A stretch of 64,000 bases of DNA from an uncultured Veillonella sp. (GCF_900545795.1 NZ_URAR01000004.1:76014-140013), one strand, 5' to 3'. Shown: positions 41,724 through 51,718, counted from the first letter of the stretch. Numbers and translations: made by a program. Notes: a model not told the origin generated them from the letters alone.

Positions 41724-42262
41724 TAAATTTCCTCCACAATAACATTATGATTGGTATATACACAAATATCAGCTGCAATATGCAATGCTTTTTCAGCCAC
41801 TTCACGAGCTGATAGTTCCGTATTAGCAGCTAAAGCGCGAGCTGCTGCTAAGGCATAATTGCCACCAGACCCGATAGCACAAATGCCATCATCAGGCTCA
41901 ATGACTTCGCCATTGCCAGATACGAGTAGAATTGTCTGTCCATCAGCAACTAATAGTAATGCTTCTAAATTGCGAAGCATTTTATCACTCCGCCATTCTT
42001 TTGCAAGTTCTACTGCACTGCGCACTAATTGACCATTATATTGATTTAACTTTGCCTCAAATTTGTCAAATAAAGTGAATGCATCGGCCACAGAACCAGC
42101 AAAACCAGAAATTACCTTACCATTATATAAACGGCGTACTTTTTGCGCCGTATTTTTCATTACAACACTTTGCCCCATAGTCACCTGGCCGTCGCCAGCA
42201 ATGGCGATTTTACCATCGCGCTTTACGGCACATATGGTGGTGGCATGAAATTCTGTCTTCAT
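41723..42262 (-). CDS. hslV: HslV peptidase subunit with short N-terminal extension
   Basis: Proteasome-like dodecameric peptidase. 179 residues; TTICAVKRDGKIAIAGDGQV and GKVISGFAGSVADAFTLFDKF match the family, and the C-terminal half holds AIGSGGNYALAAARAL. In E. coli the catalytic Thr follows the initiator Met directly; here seven residues (MKTEFHA) come before TTI, as in some Firmicute homologues with extended N-termini, so processing or a different nucleophile must be involved. It overlaps trmFO upstream (ATGA) and hslU downstream. Confidence 0.95.
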   Translation of the reverse strand: MKTEFHATTICAVKRDGKIAIAGDGQVTMGQSVVMKNTAQKVRRLYNGKVISGFAGSVADAFTLFDKFEAKLNQYNGQLVRSAVELAKEWRSDKMLRNLEALLLVADGQTILLVSGNGEVIEPDDGICAIGSGGNYALAAARALAANTELSAREVAEKALHIAADICVYTNHNVIVEEI

Positions 42263-43575
42263 AGTGAATAATCCTCCTTAACTTTAGCCAAATCTTCTAA
42301 AGAGCGTTGAGCGATAAGCGCATTCTTCTCTTTTTTCTTACGCACTTTTGTTGGCCATGGTTCCATTATACCAAAATTGATATTCATTGGTTGGAAATCA
42401 CTGCCTTCATAAGCACTGATATACTGGCTTAAGCCGCCCATTGCCGTAGTTTTAGGGAATTGGATAGGTTCTTTATCACTCATCTGCTGGAATACTTGTA
42501 ACCCTGCCATAAGGCCTGATGCAGCTGATTCTAAATACCCTTCAACGCCTGTCATTTGACCAGCAAAATAAAGGCGCTCATCAGCTTTTAATTGGAAGCG
42601 ATGATTTAAAAGTGTTGGCGAATTAATATATGTATTGCGATGCATTACACCATAGCGAACAAATTCTGCATTTTCCAAACCTGGAATCATAGAGAATACA
42701 CGCTTTTGTTCGCCCCATTTTAAATGCGTTTGGAAGCCCACTAAATTAAACATAGTGGCCTCTTTATTTTCTTTACGAAGTTGAACTACTGCATAGGATT
42801 CAGTGCCCGTCCGCTTATCCACAAGCCCCACTGGCTTTAAAGGACCAAAACGCAAGGTATCAATACCACGGGACGCCATAATCTCTACAGGCATGCAACC
42901 TTCAAAATACATTTCTTTTTCAAATTCTTTAGGCTTAACTACTTCAGCAGTAGTCAATGCCTCCCAAAAGGCTTTGTATTCCTCTTCACTCATAGGGCAA
43001 TTTAAATAATCTGCATCCCCCTTATCATAGCGAGAGGCGGCAAAGACTTTATCGTAATTCAAGGATTCAGCCGTTACGATAGGTGCTGCTGCATCATAGA
43101 AATAAAAATCACCTGTACTAGTTAATTTCTTAACATCTTCTGATAAAGCATCAGACATAAGTGGGCCAGCCGCAACAATTACAATGCCTTCTTTGGGAAT
43201 CTCAGTCACTTCTTCGCGAATGACTTCCACTAAAGGATGATTCATCAAGGTATCGGTTACCATCGCACTAAATAAATGACGATCTACTGCTAAGGCCCCA
43301 CCAGCTGGCACTGCTGTAGCATCAGCACAGCGCATAATGAGTGAATCTAAACGACGCATTTCTTCCTTTAGTAAGCCCACTGCATTTTCAATATTGCCAG
43401 CGCGTAGCGAATTACTACATACTAATTCAGCAAATTGCTCCGTATGATGTGCTGGTGATTGTTTAACAGGGCGCATTTCATATAGCTTTACAGGAATACC
43501 GCGCTTAGCTAATTGCCAAGCTGCTTCAGAGCCTGCTAGGCCAGCGCCAATTATAGTAATAGGTGTAATACTCAA
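42259..43575 (-). CDS. trmFO: methylenetetrahydrofolate-tRNA (uracil-5-)-methyltransferase
   Basis: Folate- and FAD-dependent enzyme that methylates U54 of tRNA. 438 residues; the FAD-binding GAGLAGSEAAWQLAKRGIPV at the N-terminus, the signature SNSLRAGNIENAVGLLKEEM, and EGYLESAASGLMAGLQ near the C-terminus. The start codon is TTG (43573-43575), with AAAGGAG at proper spacing. The stop codon overlaps the hslV start. The neighbourhood topA-trmFO-hslV-hslU matches Firmicutes, but xerC and codY, which often belong here, are absent. Confidence 0.95.
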   Translation of the reverse strand: MSITPITIIGAGLAGSEAAWQLAKRGIPVKLYEMRPVKQSPAHHTEQFAELVCSNSLRAGNIENAVGLLKEEMRRLDSLIMRCADATAVPAGGALAVDRHLFSAMVTDTLMNHPLVEVIREEVTEIPKEGIVIVAAGPLMSDALSEDVKKLTSTGDFYFYDAAAPIVTAESLNYDKVFAASRYDKGDADYLNCPMSEEEYKAFWEALTTAEVVKPKEFEKEMYFEGCMPVEIMASRGIDTLRFGPLKPVGLVDKRTGTESYAVVQLRKENKEATMFNLVGFQTHLKWGEQKRVFSMIPGLENAEFVRYGVMHRNTYINSPTLLNHRFQLKADERLYFAGQMTGVEGYLESAASGLMAGLQVFQQMSDKEPIQFPKTTAMGGLSQYISAYEGSDFQPMNINFGIMEPWPTKVRKKKEKNALIAQRSLEDLAKVKEDYSL

Positions 43576-43713
43576 ATTCTATCTCCTTTAATATGTATGA
43601 AAATATACGAGCCATAACAGTTTATCATAGGTAGCTAGACTTAACATGTACTTACCTATTCCTTCTATTCTTTCACTATTATGGCCAGTATATATTAAAT
43701 TGTAATGGTTTAG

Positions 43714-43749
43714 TTAATATACTTAATATACTTACTGTACTTAATTTAC
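43714..43749. repeat. 9-base tandem repeat, 4 copies, upstream of trmFO
   Basis: Units TTAATATAC, TTAATATAC, TTACTGTAC, TTAATTTAC lie head to tail in the topA-trmFO gap, where the trmFO promoter should be. Confidence 0.7.
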
Positions 43750-43800
43750 TTTTTATTTTTTTATTGCTATTATGTTTTCATTTCTCATTTAACGTATGCT

Positions 43801-46275
43801 TTATTCACTCTGCACGCGTCTATTTACTTGCTTTTTTGTTGCTTTCTTGCTTGTTGCGTTTTTGCTACTTGTCTTCTTAGTAGTTGCTTTTTTAGTCGCC
43901 TTTTTAGTGCTTTTTGCCTTCGTATCAGCTGCTGTTACAACTTCATTAGATTCAGATACATTCGTCTCTGCTACTGTTGTATTATTACTTTCAGCACTTG
44001 ATGCCTCTACATTAGACTCTTCTTTTTTCTTTCTAGTCCGCTTCTTAGGCTGTGTAGGGCAAGTTTCATTAGAGCAGAATTTCTTCGTAGTACCATTTTT
44101 ATATGTCTTCTCAGTCATAATACTACTGCAAGTAGAGCAAAATTCATTAATCGGCTTATTCCAAAGCGTAAAATCACAAGCTGGATAGCGGTCACAGCCA
44201 TAGAAAATTCGACCGCGCTTTGACTTTCGCTCCACAATGGTACCTTCTCCACATTTAGGACAGGCCACACCTGTGCTCACCGTAATCGGCTTTGTATTCT
44301 TACACTCTGGGAAATTAGAGCATGCCAAGAATCGACCAAAACGGCCAAATTTGTATACCATTGGGCTACCACAAAGATCGCAAATCTCATCGCTTTCTGT
44401 GTCAGCTATTTTAACTTTTTCTACCTCATTAGCCTCTTCAAGCTCTTCGGAGAAAACTGTATAAAATTGCCCCAACACATCTTGATAGCTTTCTTTACCA
44501 TTGGCAATATGGTCTAAGTCTTCCTCTAAATGAGCTGTAAAATCTACATTGATGATTTTTTCAAAATGAGCAATCAAAAAGTCTACCACTACAAATCCCA
44601 ATTCAGTAGGGATGAATTGCTTATCATTGCGCTCCACATAATTTCTGGAAATAATGGTATCCATAATAGGCGCATACGTACTAGGGCGACCAATGCCACG
44701 CTCTTCAAGAGTCTTGATAAGACTCGCTTCTGAGTATCTAGCTGGCGGTTGAGTAAAATGCTGTTCTGGCTCAATCGTATCGTTCGTAACCTGTTCCCCT
44801 TGCTCCATACTTGGAATGAGGCGCACTTCATCGTCCTTTTTATTGTCTTCATAGACTTCTGTAAAGCCTTTGAAAATAACTTTACTCCCCGATGCGCGCA
44901 AGGTATAATCGCCGCTTTTTAGTTGTGCCGTTACAATCTCAGACTGTTGCGCTGCCATTTGGCTTGCCATAAAGCGATTCCAAATTAAAGTATATAGCTT
45001 TAATTCATCGCGACTTAGAAACTGTGCTACCATTTTAGGCGGCAGTTCTAAAGAAGTAGGTCGGATGGCCTCATGCGCGTCTTGACTGCTTTCTTTAGTG
45101 CCAAACACATTGGCTTTTTTAGGATAATACTCAGGTCCATATTGATGGATAATATAGTCCTTAGCTGCACTCTGCATTTCTGCAGCAATACGCGTAGAGT
45201 CGGTACGCATGTATGTAATCAAACCTACATGACCATAGCCACCAATTTCAAGACCTTCATATAAATGCTGGGCAATCATCATCGTTCGCTTAGCCCCAAA
45301 ACCAAGTTTACGGACCCCTTCTTGTTGTAAGGTAGACGTCGTAAATGGCGCTGGTGCACGGCGAGAGCGCTTGCGCGTATCTACGCTAGTAACCTCAGCC
45401 GTAACTCCTGCTAATTCCGCTTCAATAGCTTTTGCTTCAGCCTCATTGGAAATAGCAATCTTTTCGTCATTCTTATGAGTTAATTCCGCAACAAAGCTTT
45501 CTTTATTAGCCGTCTTATATTGACCGGAAATTGTCCAATACTCCTCTGGTACAAAGGCTTCAATTTCACGTTCTCGCTCGCAAATAAGGCGCACCGCTAC
45601 AGATTGCACACGACCAGCACTTAATCCTTTGCATACTTTTTTCCAAAGTAAAGGACTTAATTTATAGCCCACCAAGCGGTCTAGCATACGCCGCGCTTGT
45701 TGCGCATCTACCATATCTTTATCAATCGTTCGAGGGCTATTAATAGCCTCTGCTACAGCATGTTTAGTAATCTCATTGAACGTGATGCGGCACTTAGATC
45801 CTCCATCTACATTCAAAATATAGGCCAAATGCCAAGAAATGGCTTCCCCTTCGCGGTCCGGGTCAGTTGCGAGCAAGATGGCTTTAGATTTATCTGCCTC
45901 ATCTTGCAATTCTTGGATTAATTTCTTGCGCGTTGCCAAATTAGAGTACTTAGGAATAAAACCATGCTCCACATCGATGCCTAATTGGCTTTTTGGCAAA
46001 TCTCGTAAATGCCCCATACTCGCTTTAACTACATAATCAGGGCCTAGGAATTTTTCAATAGTCTTGGATTTAGCTGGTGACTCCACAATAACTAATGTTT
46101 TTCCATCTGGATTATATGACCGCGGTGTCGTATTTAAAGACTCCCCTACAACTTGCATAACTGGCTTAGTACCAGATTTGCTAGCTACAGCTACCTTTCC
46201 CTCTACACGGCGCTCTTCTTTTTTTGTATTTGTTTTATCTTTCTCTCCAATAACAATGGATCGTTTAATTGCCAA
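43801..46275 (-). CDS. topA: DNA topoisomerase I
   Basis: Type IA enzyme that relaxes negative supercoils. TOPRIM domain (TLVIVESPAKSKTIEKFL, LLATDPDREGEAISWH), the active-site region GLITYMRTDSTR with the catalytic Tyr, then three Cys4 zinc ribbons (CDLCGSPMVYKFG, CPKCGEGTIVERK, CSTCSSIMTEKTY) and a basic tail of about 80 residues rich in Lys, Thr and Ala. The frame opens at 46290, but the likely start is the TTG at 46273-46275 with GGGAGG 7 bases upstream, giving 824 residues. It overlaps the dprA 3' end by 11 bases. Confidence 0.95.
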   Translation of the reverse strand: MAIKRSIVIGEKDKTNTKKEERRVEGKVAVASKSGTKPVMQVVGESLNTTPRSYNPDGKTLVIVESPAKSKTIEKFLGPDYVVKASMGHLRDLPKSQLGIDVEHGFIPKYSNLATRKKLIQELQDEADKSKAILLATDPDREGEAISWHLAYILNVDGGSKCRITFNEITKHAVAEAINSPRTIDKDMVDAQQARRMLDRLVGYKLSPLLWKKVCKGLSAGRVQSVAVRLICEREREIEAFVPEEYWTISGQYKTANKESFVAELTHKNDEKIAISNEAEAKAIEAELAGVTAEVTSVDTRKRSRRAPAPFTTSTLQQEGVRKLGFGAKRTMMIAQHLYEGLEIGGYGHVGLITYMRTDSTRIAAEMQSAAKDYIIHQYGPEYYPKKANVFGTKESSQDAHEAIRPTSLELPPKMVAQFLSRDELKLYTLIWNRFMASQMAAQQSEIVTAQLKSGDYTLRASGSKVIFKGFTEVYEDNKKDDEVRLIPSMEQGEQVTNDTIEPEQHFTQPPARYSEASLIKTLEERGIGRPSTYAPIMDTIISRNYVERNDKQFIPTELGFVVVDFLIAHFEKIINVDFTAHLEEDLDHIANGKESYQDVLGQFYTVFSEELEEANEVEKVKIADTESDEICDLCGSPMVYKFGRFGRFLACSNFPECKNTKPITVSTGVACPKCGEGTIVERKSKRGRIFYGCDRYPACDFTLWNKPINEFCSTCSSIMTEKTYKNGTTKKFCSNETCPTQPKKRTRKKKEESNVEASSAESNNTTVAETNVSESNEVVTAADTKAKSTKKATKKATTKKTSSKNATSKKATKKQVNRRVQSE

Positions 46276-47434
46276 ACTGATTCCTCCCAAGTTCTAAGAT
46301 AATATACCCCTTAGTTGGAGTTCGTGCTATACATTGCTTCATTTCTAAATTTAATAACCCCAAATGAAGCGCTCCCTCTGGAAGATTCGTCTTCAAAGCC
46401 AATGCCTCTAAAGATGTTTCCTTCTCATAATGCAAAGCCTTCAAAATCGTATGCTCTTCCACATTAAAGCTTATCACACCACTGCCAATATGGCTACTAT
46501 CTTTTTTATCTTCTCCCTTTGAGCGCTTAGGAGAATAGGTCCAACCACAATGCGAAAATACATCTTCTACTTTTGTCACTAGCGAAGCACCTTCAGATAT
46601 TAACCAGTGATTACCAGCAAAATTTTCACTTAAAATATCCCCTGGCACCGCCAAAACCTCTCTCCCTTCGTTAATAGCTGTGTCTGCGGTAATAAGGGCA
46701 CCACTTTTAGCCTTTGCTTCTACTACTATAACAGCCTTAACTAAACCTGTGATGATGCGGTTGCGCAACGGAAAATGATATCCCTTAGGTTCTAAGCCCG
46801 GTCCATATTCAGATACTAATAAACCGCCAGATGCTTCAATGCGTTTAAATAAAAGGGCATTACTCTTAGGATATGCCTGCTCTAATCCACAGCCCATAAC
46901 AGCAATCGTTTCACCTTTGCCTACTAAAGCCCCTTCATGGGCATAGGAATCAATCCCCCTGGCGCCACCACTGACTACAACAACGCCACTGCGCGCTAAC
47001 TGAGCGCCTAATAGATTGGCTACATTGCGCCCATAATGAGAGCAATCTCTTGCCCCTACCATGCCCACCATAGCCGGTCTATGAAGTAGTTCTGCATTGC
47101 CTCTATAAAATAACACAGCAGGAGGATTAAAAATTTCACTTAATTGAGCTGGATACAAAGGACTTGTATAGGGAATGACACCTATGTTCCAACGCTGTAA
47201 TTGGGCTTCAATTTTATCTAAACTTATAGACTCTATGCCTCGCTTTACAGTGGCTTGGCTGCGTTTAGTAATGGGAATCTCCTGCCAACTAATATTCTTA
47301 TGACAAAGTTCTGTCCACGCCACTTTAGGTGAACCAAAGGTATTAATTAGTTGCCGAAACGTTACTGAACCAACACCCGGTAAACTGCCAAGACCTGCCC
47401 AATACACCAATTCCTCACTTACATGTGCCATCAT
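46265..47434 (-). CDS. dprA: DNA-processing protein DprA/Smf
   Basis: Binds incoming single-stranded DNA and loads RecA in transformation. 389 residues: an N-terminal HhH/SAM-like region (LGSLPGVGSVTFRQLINTFG), the Rossmann-like core with MVGARDCSHYGRNVANLLG, VVSGGARGIDSYAHEGAL and GLVKAVIVVEAKAKSGALIT, and a C-terminal winged-helix DML1-like domain. Two ATG codons follow the GGGAGG site. It lies between comM and topA and probably shares their transcript. Confidence 0.95.
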   Translation of the reverse strand: MMAHVSEELVYWAGLGSLPGVGSVTFRQLINTFGSPKVAWTELCHKNISWQEIPITKRSQATVKRGIESISLDKIEAQLQRWNIGVIPYTSPLYPAQLSEIFNPPAVLFYRGNAELLHRPAMVGMVGARDCSHYGRNVANLLGAQLARSGVVVVSGGARGIDSYAHEGALVGKGETIAVMGCGLEQAYPKSNALLFKRIEASGGLLVSEYGPGLEPKGYHFPLRNRIITGLVKAVIVVEAKAKSGALITADTAINEGREVLAVPGDILSENFAGNHWLISEGASLVTKVEDVFSHCGWTYSPKRSKGEDKKDSSHIGSGVISFNVEEHTILKALHYEKETSLEALALKTNLPEGALHLGLLNLEMKQCIARTPTKGYIILELGRNQFGN

Positions 47435-47462
47435 TTATCCTCCCTAACATCTATCTTTTATA

Positions 47463-48998
47463 TTACGTCCTATAAGTTAAAGCCTCCGCTAACTCTGCTG
47501 CATCTACCTCTTCACGTCCTTTTAAATCACTAATTGTTCGTCCTACACGCAATATGCGGTCATAACTGCGAATACTAATATGTAATGTTTTAAACGCATG
47601 TTCTAGCAATCTCTCACCTTCCAATGTTAATCCACAGGACTCTATCAATTGTTTATGACTTAAATCGCTATTTACCTTACACTGCTCATAACCTAAACGC
47701 TTAAAGCGAGTCTCCTGCCTTTCTCTGGCCTGTATTACGCGCTCTCTAATCACTTTTGAAGACTCCCCTTCACTAGAAGCCATCAATTCATCATAGGAAG
47801 GTCTCGTCACATGAATCATCATATCGAGTCTATCCATCAATGGCCCTGATAATCGCTTCGTATAGGACTCCACTTGCCAGGGGGTACAGGTACAAATATG
47901 CCCTTCACCGCCTTCGTGCCACCCACAGGGGCAAGGGTTCATAGCCATTAGCAAAATGAAGCGACATGGATAAGTGTAATTCCCCTTAGCACGACCAATG
48001 TGAATACATCCTTCCTCTAAAGGCTGGCGCAACACTTCTAGGACTGGTCTTGTAAATTCAGGAGCTTCGTCTAAAAAGAGCACGCCCCCATGACTCAGGG
48101 TTAATTCACCCGGTTTAGGAATACTACCGCCACCGGTCATGCCTGCTAAAGTAATGGTGTGATGAGGATTGCGAAAGGGGCGCTGTCTCATTAGACCTGA
48201 CTGAGGCAATAAACCAGCTACACTGTAAATTTGACTAATAGCTAATTGCTCCTCTTCTGTTAATGGTGGCAGTATACTAGGCATACAACGAGCTAACATA
48301 GTTTTTCCTGCCCCTGGCGAGCCATTGAGCAGCACATGATGCCCACCTGCAGCTGCTATTTCAAGGGCTTTTTTAGCCATACTTTGCCCTTGAACAGCTG
48401 AAAAGTCATCGCTTCTTTCCACAAACTCTTCGCAGTGAACACGCCCTTTCTCCGCATATACCGGTGATGACGTGCCACTCACCATAGATACTAAAGAAGA
48501 TAGCTGATCACTAATCATAACTTTTTTATCGAAGCCACAGGCCATTTCTTCGCCTAATTCTTTGGCTGTCGCTATGACATCCATATTCATAGTCCGTGCC
48601 TTTAGCGCCATAGCTAGACCACCGCGGACAGGTTTAATTTTTCCCTCCAAAGATAGTTCACCGATAAACACTGTTTTTTCTGCTATATATTGAATTTTAT
48701 CAGCCTCCCTACCCAATTGACCTGACGCCAATATAATTCCCATGGCAATCGCTAGATCTAAACCTGACCCATCTTTTTTTACATCAGCTGGTGCTAAATT
48801 AACTACGATTCGCTGTAAGGGAAATTCATAGCCTCCATTTCGTATGGCTGCCCGAACTCGTTCCTTAGCCTCTCGTACAGCAGCCGTAGGAAGTCCTACA
48901 ATTTCAAAGCATGGCAAACCTCTGGCAATATCTACTTCGACTTGCACTGCAATCCCTTCTAAACCAACAATGACCATGCCATATGTTTTTGCATACAT
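47463..48998 (-). CDS. comM: YifB/ComM family Mg-chelatase-like AAA ATPase
   Basis: Hexameric helicase-like ATPase that promotes branch migration during natural transformation. N-terminal Lon-like domain (VEVDIARGLPCFEIVGLPTA), Walker A GSPGAGKTMLARCMPS, Walker B GGVLFLDEAPEF, Mg-chelatase Cys-rich segment CPCGWHEGGEGHICTC, and a C-terminal domain (RSYDRILRVGRTISDL). The frame is open to 49037, but the ATG at 48996-48998 follows AGGAGG at ideal spacing and gives 511 residues without overlapping yraN. Confidence 0.94.
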   Translation of the reverse strand: MYAKTYGMVIVGLEGIAVQVEVDIARGLPCFEIVGLPTAAVREAKERVRAAIRNGGYEFPLQRIVVNLAPADVKKDGSGLDLAIAMGIILASGQLGREADKIQYIAEKTVFIGELSLEGKIKPVRGGLAMALKARTMNMDVIATAKELGEEMACGFDKKVMISDQLSSLVSMVSGTSSPVYAEKGRVHCEEFVERSDDFSAVQGQSMAKKALEIAAAGGHHVLLNGSPGAGKTMLARCMPSILPPLTEEEQLAISQIYSVAGLLPQSGLMRQRPFRNPHHTITLAGMTGGGSIPKPGELTLSHGGVLFLDEAPEFTRPVLEVLRQPLEEGCIHIGRAKGNYTYPCRFILLMAMNPCPCGWHEGGEGHICTCTPWQVESYTKRLSGPLMDRLDMMIHVTRPSYDELMASSEGESSKVIRERVIQARERQETRFKRLGYEQCKVNSDLSHKQLIESCGLTLEGERLLEHAFKTLHISIRSYDRILRVGRTISDLKGREEVDAAELAEALTYRT

Positions 48999-49008
48999 AT
49001 ATATCCTC

Positions 49009-49380
49009 CTAAAAACAGCCTTTGAGATGCCGTACACTTATCCCCTTTGCTTTTACATACACTTCAATAACATCAAAGCGCATAGTCTCATATGCCCGTG
49101 TTTCCTCTTGCAAATACCACTGCAAGGCCCCCTTAATATGTTTCTGCTTTTGCCAAGATACAGCTTCACAAGGTAAACCATAAGATTTAGTACGCCTTGT
49201 TTTTACTTCAATAATAGCTAATACCCCATCTTTAAAGGCCACTATATCTAATTCCCCTAAAGGTGTACGAATATTGGTGCACCAAATAGAATAACCCGCC
49301 TTTATCAAATACTCTCGGCTAAGCTCTTCACCATATCTGCCAAGCTCTATGTGATTCATTGTTTGTATATTTATTTCCAT
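49009..49380 (-). CDS. YraN family endonuclease-like protein (UPF0102)
   Basis: A small protein of the restriction-endonuclease-like fold; function is not settled. The core GRYGEELSREYLIKAGYSIW, GELDIVAFKDGVLAIIEVKT (the D...E-x-K nuclease-like motif) and MRFDVIEVYV match the family. The ATG at 49378-49380 follows AGAGGTGG and is preferred over the upstream one. It stands just upstream of comM and likely begins the yraN-comM-dprA-topA operon. Confidence 0.9.
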   Translation of the reverse strand: MEINIQTMNHIELGRYGEELSREYLIKAGYSIWCTNIRTPLGELDIVAFKDGVLAIIEVKTRRTKSYGLPCEAVSWQKQKHIKGALQWYLQEETRAYETMRFDVIEVYVKAKGISVRHLKGCF

Positions 49381-49794
49381 AAACCACCTCTTCATTACTA
49401 CTAAAGTAACAGCAATAAAACAAATTGTAAACTCTACCTAATATACTAAAATAGCCTCATATTTACGTTTTATTTAATAGTCTACTTGACAATTTAAATT
49501 CACAATGGACGCTAATTTATATATGTTTAAACGAGAATAAAAATTTATAATTTAGAATATTTTTACAACACAAAGCTTCTATTTTGCCCTTATAAATTCA
49601 TCAAGTAATTACTAGCTTAAAAGATTTCTTCACAATGGTAGCTTAAAGGTTTTCTTCAGAACGGATAAACTGCAAAAATATTATCGCGCTCATAGTTAGC
49701 TCTCCTAGCTAATAAGCCAATGTACAATAAAAAATTTCAAGAAAAACTAACTTACAGCAAAAACTCTTATAGTGAGGAAAAATCCGCAATAAAA
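49381..49794. other. intergenic DNA upstream of yraN, with a short direct repeat
   Basis: No gene is visible in the gap between yraN and rnhB. Two adjacent copies of a unit beginning TAGCTTAAA and ending TTCTTCA-AxxGG lie at about 49612-49663. Otherwise the region is AT-rich, and no clear -35/-10 pair for the yraN operon stands out. Confidence 0.4.
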
Positions 49795-49830
49795 AACACT
49801 GCAAGAGAGTCTCTCTTGCAGTGTTTCAAT
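49795..49830 (-). terminator. terminator of rnhB
   Basis: A perfect stem of about 16 bp (AACACTGCAAGAGAG and its complement) with almost no loop, followed on the minus strand by TTTTTTATT. It is about 125 bases past the rnhB stop codon. Confidence 0.85.
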
Positions 49831-49955
49831 TTGCTGCTTACATTATATTTAATTGTAGCAATTACTAACTTTAGTAACTTTTTACTTTTGTAAACGTTAG
49901 CATTATAAACTTTTAGTTTGCTTTAATTTTTACATTTACTTTGTGAGACTAAATT

Positions 49956-50762
49956 TTATTTCTGTTTCTTCTTTGGCACGAAACCTGTCATAGTTCGAAT
50001 TGGTTCAAAGGATCTTCGATGTAAGGGCGTTACACCTTGATTTTCCAAGGCCTCACGATGAAGCTCCGTATAATAACCTTTATGAACAGCAAATCCATAA
50101 CCTGGATATTCTTCTTCTAAAGACTCCATATATCGATCGCGCGTTACCTTCGCTATAATAGATGCCGCTGCAATAGATGCACTCTTGGAGTCCCCTTTTA
50201 CGAGTGATTCTACTGGCACTGTAGCATTAGGCAAAGGCATAGCATCTGCTAAAATGGCTTCAGCCTCGATTTCTAAGCTATTGATGGCTTCATACATAGC
50301 CTCGCGGGTCGCCTCATAAATATTTAACTCATCAATGCGCTCTGGGCTATATGAAATACAGCTCACAGCCAATGCTTTTTCCATAATCTCCTCGTATAAA
50401 GCCTCACGCTTATGAGGTGACAATTTCTTTGAATCATTTAATCCAGCTAAAAATAAATTAGGAGGTAAGATAACTGCTGCTACAGTAACAGGACCCGCTA
50501 TAGGGCCACGGCCTACTTCATCGACCCCCGCCACATGATAGATACCTTCTTCATAGAAGCTCTCTTCGTACATATATAAACTATCTAAACGCTGCTTTTC
50601 TAATAATTGCTTTTTCTGTCGCAAAATATAGGCCTGTGCCAACTTTCTCACAGAAGAGCGGCTATCTTCTTGAGCCCACATTAAATAGTCAAAAGCAATA
50701 GGTCCATCTAATAGCTCTTTTATTTGCGCTACTTTTAGTTTATGAAATTCTTCATGTGTCAT
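49956..50762 (-). CDS. rnhB: ribonuclease HII
   Basis: Removes RNA from RNA-DNA hybrids and misincorporated ribonucleotides. 268 residues: an N-terminal extension of about 75 residues typical of Firmicute RNase HII (substrate binding), then the catalytic VAGVDEVGRGPIAGPVTVAA (Asp and Glu), LNDSKKLSPHKRE, DSKSASIAAASIIAKVTRDR, and the C-terminal YPGYGFAVHKGY. It follows rbgA by 2 bases. Confidence 0.95.
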   Translation of the reverse strand: MTHEEFHKLKVAQIKELLDGPIAFDYLMWAQEDSRSSVRKLAQAYILRQKKQLLEKQRLDSLYMYEESFYEEGIYHVAGVDEVGRGPIAGPVTVAAVILPPNLFLAGLNDSKKLSPHKREALYEEIMEKALAVSCISYSPERIDELNIYEATREAMYEAINSLEIEAEAILADAMPLPNATVPVESLVKGDSKSASIAAASIIAKVTRDRYMESLEEEYPGYGFAVHKGYYTELHREALENQGVTPLHRRSFEPIRTMTGFVPKKKQK

Positions 50763-50764
50763 TC

Positions 50765-51718
50765 TTACTCCTCAGTAGTGCCTTTTTCTAAAACAGCCTG
50801 TTCTACTTCCCTAGCCTCATCGCCTTCAGTTAAAAGAGGCTCTTCATCTACACCATCTAAAGTAAGAAAGCCTAGTTTAGCATTGCGGTAATCAGTGAGT
50901 ACAATGCGTCTAGCTTTTTCAAAATCTACAACGCCACCACTAACTAAACAACCTCGACGTCTTCCGATAGATTCTAATAGAGTATCGGTTGATGCCAACT
51001 CTTCTTCTGATAGTTTATAGCGCGTTTGCAAAATCTGAGGATCTGCTTCTTTAATCTGGCGAAGTAATTGCTTCATAACAGATTCTAAATCATATACATC
51101 ATCTGAAATAGCACCTGTCATCGCCAATCTAGCGGCAGCCCGTTGGTCTTCTAGCTTAGGCCATAGTACGCCTGGCGTATCAAGTAATTCTAAATTCTTG
51201 CCGATTTTTACCCATTGTTGACCACGTGTATGACCTGGCTTATCGGCCGTTCTCGTAGCAGCTGCACCAGCAAGTTTGTTAATGAGGGTTGACTTGCCTA
51301 CATTGGGAATACCTAAAATAATCGTGCGCACAGAACGAGAGCGAATGCCCTTTTTTATCCATTTATCTATAATGGGACGAGCTAATTGTTCCACTGCTTT
51401 TACTAATTGCTTATTCCCCTTGCCAGATTTAGAATCTATGGCTAGTACCGTTACACCTTGACTTGAGAAATACTCTGTCCACTCTTTTGTCGCTTTTCTA
51501 TCTGCCAAATCGGCCTTATTTAATACTACAATATGAGGCTTTTGACCAACTACTTCGCTAATTACAGGATTGGCACTACTGCGTGGAATACGCGCATCCA
51601 ATAGCTCAATTACTACATCAACTTTTTTAACATATTCCTTGATCATCTTTATCGCCTTAGCCATGTGGCCTGGGAACCAATGAACTACAGGAAATATGTC
51701 TTGTTTCATATCTGCCAT
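50765..51718 (-). CDS. rbgA: ribosome biogenesis GTPase RbgA/YlqF
   Basis: Circularly permuted GTPase required for late 50S assembly. Motifs appear in permuted order: G4 VVLNKADLAD near residue 85, then G1 GIPNVGKSTLINKLAG near residue 165, and G3 LLDTPGVLWPK. A C-terminal RNA-binding region follows, with an acidic tail. 317 residues, slightly longer than the usual 280 because of this tail. It is next to rnhB as in Bacillus. GAGGAGGCG precedes the ATG. Confidence 0.95.
   Translation of the reverse strand: MADMKQDIFPVVHWFPGHMAKAIKMIKEYVKKVDVVIELLDARIPRSSANPVISEVVGQKPHIVVLNKADLADRKATKEWTEYFSSQGVTVLAIDSKSGKGNKQLVKAVEQLARPIIDKWIKKGIRSRSVRTIILGIPNVGKSTLINKLAGAAATRTADKPGHTRGQQWVKIGKNLELLDTPGVLWPKLEDQRAAARLAMTGAISDDVYDLESVMKQLLRQIKEADPQILQTRYKLSEEELASTDTLLESIGRRRGCLVSGGVVDFEKARRIVLTDYRNAKLGFLTLDGVDEEPLLTEGDEAREVEQAVLEKGTTEE

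Noticed and set aside
43796..44188. A plus-strand ORF with a membrane-protein-like composition opposite topA
   Set aside because: It is the reverse of the Lys/Thr/Ala-rich topA tail. Leu/Val/Phe richness is an artefact, and there is no ribosome binding site.
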